From Gaiellasilicea sp039914895 (GTDB taxonomy: Bacteria > Actinomycetota > Thermoleophilia > Gaiellales > Gaiellaceae), in contig JBDSOJ010000188.1 of NCBI GenBank assembly GCA_039914895.1, forward strand, positions 1 to 9,988: a stretch of DNA of 9,988 bases, in the 5' to 3' direction. Below are positions 6,887-9,988 of this stretch, piece after piece. The notes beneath the pieces were generated by a model that was given only the letters and a program-made list of their open reading frames with translations, was not told the origin of the DNA and made no database searches. The stretch's first letter is position 1, and every line of letters begins with the position of its first letter. Made by a program: the position numbers and the translations under genes.

Positions 6887-7768
6887 TTAGACCGCGGCGG
6901 GCTCGAGCAGGCCGAGCCGCGCGAGACAGTCGCGCACGCGCTCGCGCTCGTCCTCGGTCGGGTCGACGAGCGGCAGCCGGTGACCGCCGACCTCGTGGCC
7001 GAGCAGGTTCAGCGCCGCCTTGATCGCGATCGGGTTGCCGACGACGCGTAGCAGCTCGATCGACGGGACGAGCTCGCGGTCGAGCGCCCGCGCGGCATCG
7101 TGCTCGCCTGCCTTCCAGAGCCGGACGAGCTCCTTCACCTTCGGCCCGACGACGTGCGTGTGCACGCAGACGCCGCCGATGCCGCCGAGCTCGAGGAACG
7201 GCAGGATCAGGTCGTCGTCGCCGGCGTAGAGGTCGAGGCCGGTCTCGACGATGTGCTTCGCCTGCGCGAGGTCGTCGTTGGCCTGCTTGACGGCGCGCAC
7301 GTTCTCGATCTCGGCCAGCTGCGAGATCGTCTCCGGCTCGATGTTGATCACGACCCGACCGGGGATGTTGTAGACGACGACCGGCTTGTCGGTCGCGGCC
7401 GCGACGGCCTCGAAGTGCGCGACGATTCCCCGCTGCGGTGGCTTCGAGTAGTACGGCGTCACGATCAGCACGGCATCGACGCCGAGCTCGTGCGCCCGCT
7501 CGGTGAGGTGGACCGAGTGGCGCGTGTCGTAGGTACCGGTGCCGGCCACCACGGTGGCATGGTCGCCGACCTCCTCGAGCGCCGCGGCGTAGAGCTGGAA
7601 GCGCTCGTCGTCGGAGAGCGTCGGACTTTCGCCCGTCGTGCCGGTGACGACGAGGCCGTCTGAGCCGTTGTCGACGAGGTGGCGCGCGAGGGTACGGAAG
7701 CTGTCGAGGTCGACGGCGCCGTCCCGCTGGAACGGCGTCACGATCGCGGTCAGCACCTCGCCGAGCAC
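6887..7768 (-). CDS. dapA: 4-hydroxy-tetrahydrodipicolinate synthase
   Basis: Condenses pyruvate with aspartate semialdehyde, the first committed step of diaminopimelate/lysine synthesis; cytoplasmic TIM-barrel, normally a tetramer. The length of 293 aa is typical. Catalytic residues fall at the same numbers as in E. coli DapA: T44 and T45 in GTTGESPTL, Y107 in TPYYSKP, Y133 and R138 in YNIPGR, and Schiff-base K161 in AVKQAN. Positions that bind the lysine inhibitor in E. coli (53, 56, 80, 84) are D, R, Y and H here, so lysine inhibition is probably absent. The strand after GGIGG reads VCVHTHV instead of the common ISVxxN. The GTG start at 7768 begins MLGEVLTAIVTPF. TAGAAT lies 6 nt upstream and no Shine-Dalgarno is present, which points to a leaderless message. 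dapB lies upstream and rnj directly downstream. Confidence 0.97.
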   Translation of the reverse strand: MLGEVLTAIVTPFQRDGAVDLDSFRTLARHLVDNGSDGLVVTGTTGESPTLSDDERFQLYAAALEEVGDHATVVAGTGTYDTRHSVHLTERAHELGVDAVLIVTPYYSKPPQRGIVAHFEAVAAATDKPVVVYNIPGRVVINIEPETISQLAEIENVRAVKQANDDLAQAKHIVETGLDLYAGDDDLILPFLELGGIGGVCVHTHVVGPKVKELVRLWKAGEHDAARALDRELVPSIELLRVVGNPIAIKAALNLLGHEVGGHRLPLVDPTEDERERVRDCLARLGLLEPAAV

Positions 7769-7932
7769 GCCACGATTCTACATCGGGCGGCGGCGCTGCC
7801 GGCGGCCGGCTCCTGCTCGTCTCCCCGTGGTCTGCGCCGGTCCCGCGCAAACGAACGTCGAAGGTGGTCTTCTCCCTCGAGAATGCTGCGGATCCGGCGT
7901 ACATTCACGTCGATGTCGGCGAGGACGCCCAT
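7750..7932 (-). CDS. doubtful micro-ORF (60 aa) between dapB and dapA
   Basis: An ATG 24 bp after the dapB stop opens a 60-codon frame. The first 21 residues, MGVLADIDVNVRRIRSILEGE, look like a real amphipathic helix and use GC-ending codons. They resemble the start of short helical proteins I associate with this kind of actinobacterium, from memory only. After EGED the sequence becomes Arg/Ala-rich with poorer codon use, and it overlaps the dapA start by 19 bp. It may be a genuine small gene, a small gene that lost its original stop or frame, or chance. The putative dapA promoter lies within its 3' end. No good Shine-Dalgarno is present. If it is not coding, this 188-bp gap holds only the dapA promoter. 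Confidence 0.3.
   Translation of the reverse strand: MGVLADIDVNVRRIRSILEGEDHLRRSFARDRRRPRGDEQEPAAGSAAARCRIVACSARC
7775..7780 (-). promoter_or_regulatory. -10-like TAGAAT, putative leaderless promoter of dapA
   Basis: TAGAAT on the minus strand is five of six to TATAAT. It is followed by CGTGGC and the dapA GTG, a 6-nt spacer. This geometry would start transcription at or within a base or two of the start codon. The gap upstream has no Shine-Dalgarno, and I see no TTGACA-like -35 at 16-18 bp. Confidence 0.55.
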
Positions 7933-7956
7933 GATCGCGTCTTTCGGCCTCGATCG

Positions 7957-8565
7957 CTACAGCAGCGCGTCGAGCCCGACCGTGAGCCCCGGGGGCAGCG
8001 AGCGGATCTGCTCGAGCGCGAGCAGAACGCCCGGGACGAATGCCTCGCGCGAGGTGGTGTCGTGGCGGATCGTCAGCGTCTGGCCCGGCCCGCCGAAGAT
8101 CACCTCCTGATGAGCGACGAGCCCGGGCAGGCGGACGGAATGAATCGGCGTCCCCTCCGGCAGCAGCGCCGCCGTCGCCTTCGCCGTCCCCGAGGGTGCG
8201 TCGAGCTTCTGGTCGTGGTGGAGCTCGACGATCTCGGCGTGCGGCATCAGCTTCCCCGCCTCGGCGGCGAAGCGCATCATCAGCACCGCGCCGAGCGCGA
8301 AGTTGGGCGCGTAGAAGACGGGCTGCCCGTGCTCGCGCGCGAGCGCCGCCACGCGTTCCTGGTCGAAGCCGGTCGTCCCGATCACGACCGGGATGCCAGC
8401 CTCCAAAGCGGCGCGGACGTTCTCCTCGACCGCGTCGGGCCGCGTGAAGTCGACAGTCACCTCGGCGTCCTGCGCCGACTCGACGAGCTCGTGTCCGGCC
8501 GCCTCGAGCGCGGGGCCGAGCACCGCGCCGACCTTTCCGCTGCTGCCCAGGAGCAAGACCTTCAT
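7957..8565 (-). CDS. dapB: 4-hydroxy-tetrahydrodipicolinate reductase, short form
   Basis: NAD(P)H-dependent reduction of the DapA product in diaminopimelate/lysine synthesis; cytoplasmic. N-terminal dinucleotide fold: GSSGKVG at residues 8-14 and VIGTTGF at 61-67. Catalytic/substrate domain: APNFALG (86-92), ELHHDQK (114-120, catalytic His pair and K120) and DAPSGTA (122-128). A final FVPGVLLALEQIRSL block matches the family C-terminus. It is only 202 aa, against 240-273 in most bacteria. The deletion is mainly after GHELV (residues 24-28), where the second Rossmann strand and its variable loop should be, so residues that set NADH versus NADPH preference are missing or displaced. The ATG start overlaps the M16 stop as ATGA, implying coupled translation. 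dapA lies 188 bp downstream. All core motifs are present, so it should be active. Confidence 0.94.
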   Translation of the reverse strand: MKVLLLGSSGKVGAVLGPALEAAGHELVESAQDAEVTVDFTRPDAVEENVRAALEAGIPVVIGTTGFDQERVAALAREHGQPVFYAPNFALGAVLMMRFAAEAGKLMPHAEIVELHHDQKLDAPSGTAKATAALLPEGTPIHSVRLPGLVAHQEVIFGGPGQTLTIRHDTTSREAFVPGVLLALEQIRSLPPGLTVGLDALL

Positions 8566-9848
8566 GCCGCGGGTCGAGCGACGAGGGCGGGATTGACGCG
8601 CTCGACGGCTGCCCGGAAGCGCGCCTCACTCGGCCCGATCCCGGCCGCAGAGAGCCGGTCGAGCCGAAGGAGCTCGCCCGCCAGCGAGGCGACGTCGTCG
8701 GCCGTGACCGCTTCGACCCGCTCGACGAGCTCGTCGAGCGAGAGCAGATCGGTGTCCGTGATCAGCGCCTTCCCGAGCCGGCTCATCCGGTTCGAGGTCG
8801 ACTCCAGCGCGAGCAGCATCCGGCCCTTCAGGTTCTCCTTCGCCCGCTCGAGCTCGCCGGGCCGGACGTTGCCGGCCGAGACGTCCGCGAGCTCGCGCGC
8901 GACGATCTCGAAGCACTCGACGAGATTCTCCTCGCGGGTGCCGACGTACAGGCCGACCTGGCCCGAGTCGGAGTACTGGGAGGCGAAGCTGTAGACCGAA
9001 TAGGCCATGCCGCGCTTCTCCCGGATCTCCTGGAAGAGCCGCGACGAGGCGGAGCCGCCGAGGATCGAGTCGAGCAGAGACGCGGCGAAGCGCCGCTCGT
9101 CGCGCCGCGAGATCCCGGGCGCCCCCAGACAGACGTGATATTGCTCGGTCGCCTTGCGCTGGAAGCGGTAACCGGGCGGCGGCACACGGCCGAACGGCTT
9201 GCGGATGCGGCGGCCTTTCGTCTCGGTCGCCGGGAGGCGCGAGCTGAGAAGCTCGACCATGCGGTCGTGAGTGACGTTGCCCGCTGCCGCGATGACGATG
9301 TTGTCTGCCGCGTAGGCGGCCCGGTGGTAGGCCGCGAGAGCACGCTTGCTGACGCTCGAGATCACCTCGGCGCGGCCGATCACCGGGCGGCCGACCGGGT
9401 GGCCGCCGAAGACCGCCTCCGCGACCACGTCGTGGACGAGGTCCTGCGGGTTGTCGTCGACCATCGCGATCTCCTCGAGCACGACCTCGCGCTCCGAGTC
9501 GATCTCGGCGAAGGCCGGCTCGTAGACCATCCCCGCCATCACGTCGAGCGCGGGCTCGAGCCGGTCGTCGGGGACGCGCGCAAAGACGAGCGTCGTCTCG
9601 CGCGAGGTGGCCGCGTTCAGCTCGCCACCGAGGCTGTCGAAGATCTCCGCGATCTCCTGCGCGGAGTGCGTGCTCGTCCCCTTGAAGAGCAGGTGCTCGA
9701 TGAAGTGCGAGACGCCCGCGCGCGCGTCCGTCTCGTCGCGCGAGCCGGTCCCGATCCAGAAACCGAATGAGACCGAGCGCACGTTGGGGACGTGCTCGGT
9801 GATCACGCGCTCGCCGGTGTCGAGCGTCGTCAGATCGTAGGCCTGCAC
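8562..9848 (-). CDS. M16 family zinc peptidase (processing-protease-like)
   Basis: Pitrilysin-family metallopeptidase of the class that includes mitochondrial processing peptidase beta and B. subtilis MlpA/YmxG. The inverted zinc motif HFIEH is at residues 48-52, with the distal zinc glutamate probably E126 in EREVVLEEIAM. The second half-domain carries SRLFQEIREKRGMAYSVYS (269-287) with the conserved R279 and Y283 of the substrate-binding site. The 428-aa length fits single-chain bacterial M16B enzymes that dimerise. No signal peptide is visible, so it is likely cytoplasmic; its substrate is unknown. In actinobacteria this gene often lies next to pnp (pepR in Mycobacterium); here the upstream neighbour is outside the window. 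The GTG start at 9848 is 7 nt after TACGAT, suggesting a leaderless message. The stop overlaps the dapB ATG by 4 bp. Confidence 0.94.
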   Translation of the reverse strand: MQAYDLTTLDTGERVITEHVPNVRSVSFGFWIGTGSRDETDARAGVSHFIEHLLFKGTSTHSAQEIAEIFDSLGGELNAATSRETTLVFARVPDDRLEPALDVMAGMVYEPAFAEIDSEREVVLEEIAMVDDNPQDLVHDVVAEAVFGGHPVGRPVIGRAEVISSVSKRALAAYHRAAYAADNIVIAAAGNVTHDRMVELLSSRLPATETKGRRIRKPFGRVPPPGYRFQRKATEQYHVCLGAPGISRRDERRFAASLLDSILGGSASSRLFQEIREKRGMAYSVYSFASQYSDSGQVGLYVGTREENLVECFEIVARELADVSAGNVRPGELERAKENLKGRMLLALESTSNRMSRLGKALITDTDLLSLDELVERVEAVTADDVASLAGELLRLDRLSAAGIGPSEARFRAAVERVNPALVARPAA

Positions 9849-9855
9849 CCGCCGG

Positions 9856-9861
9856 ATCGTA
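9856..9861 (-). promoter_or_regulatory. -10-like TACGAT, putative leaderless promoter of the M16 gene
   Basis: TACGAT (TANNNT) on the minus strand is followed by CCGGCGG and the GTG start. The spacer is 7 nt and nearly identical to the CCGGCGC in front of rnj. Transcription would begin at or beside the start codon. There is no purine-rich Shine-Dalgarno and no clear -35. Confidence 0.5.
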
Positions 9862-9988
9862 CCGCCGGCTGTGACGAACGCAGCGGTCGCGCGATCGATT
9901 CAGCGACCTCGTCGACATCGAGTACCCTGCCACGCTTCGAGAGCCGAGCCTCCGATGCCGACGGCACACTGGCCCGGAGATTCACTCG
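9862..9988. other. right-edge stretch with no supportable gene
   Basis: About 127 bp upstream of the M16 promoter. One minus-strand frame is open from the edge into the M16 start and one plus-strand frame is also open, but neither reads like a recognisable protein and both are too short to judge. It may hold the end of an upstream gene or regulatory sequence. A weak plus-strand TACCCT hexamer near 9922-9927 is the only other promoter-like element I noticed. Confidence 0.3.

Noticed and set aside
4630..7023. A 797-codon open frame on the plus strand antisense to rnj and the 178-aa gene
   Set aside because: Its product is Arg/Asp/Val-rich low-complexity sequence typical of antisense frames in GC-rich coding DNA. 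The minus-strand frames carry complete enzyme motifs.
9898..9927. Plus-strand TTCAGC-18-TACCCT as a divergent promoter
   Set aside because: Only three of six -35 bases match and the gene it would serve lies beyond the window.
1..9988. Very frequent GAGCTCG and CTCGAGC words throughout
   Set aside because: They follow from Glu-Leu and Ala/Arg codon use at high GC. They have no regular spacing and are not a repeat family.
1..9988. tRNA, rRNA, CRISPR array, insertion sequence or phage genes
   Set aside because: I looked on both strands and saw no cloverleaf, direct repeat/spacer series, transposase motif or terminal inverted repeats.

Overview
The window is very GC-rich, and every gene I can support lies on the minus strand. 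The gene set (M16 peptidase, DapB, DapA, RNase J, FtsK) in this order is the actinobacterial arrangement: Mycobacterium has dapA next to rnj with ftsK nearby. The composition, the small lysine-pathway enzymes and the family variants suggest a deep-branching actinomycete such as Thermoleophilia/Gaiellales. The lineage is an inference; no rRNA or other marker is present.

Layout in the direction of transcription, from high to low coordinate. An M16 zinc peptidase (9848-8562) overlaps dapB (8565-7957) by ATGA. A 188-bp gap follows, holding a doubtful micro-ORF and a promoter-like site. Then come dapA (7768-6887) and RNase J (6867-5224), which overlaps an unrecognised 178-aa gene (5227-4691) by ATGA. 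An 87-bp gap carries two related palindromes that look like repressor operators. They precede a tight cassette of compact ribokinase (4603-3794), nucleoside hydrolase (3797-2889), LigB-type class III extradiol dioxygenase (2892-2110) and a 54-aa membrane protein (2126-1962), all overlapping at their ends. The 5' part of ftsK (1918 to the left edge) closes the window and is cut before its C-terminal gamma domain.

How the genes fit together. DapA and DapB are successive steps of diaminopimelate/lysine synthesis, supplying peptidoglycan. RNase J does RNA processing and decay, M16 does peptide or protein processing, and FtsK moves chromosomal DNA at division. Between rnj and ftsK sits what looks like an accessory, separately regulated catabolic cassette: the hydrolase would release ribose from a nucleoside, ribokinase would phosphorylate it, and the dioxygenase may act on an aromatic ring whose identity is unknown.

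Two cross-cutting signals stand out. First, dapA, rnj and the M16 gene each have a TANNNT hexamer ending 6-7 nt before a GTG start, the signature of leaderless transcription. Second, no gene here has a well-placed canonical Shine-Dalgarno sequence; the other starts are mostly 4-bp stop/start overlaps.
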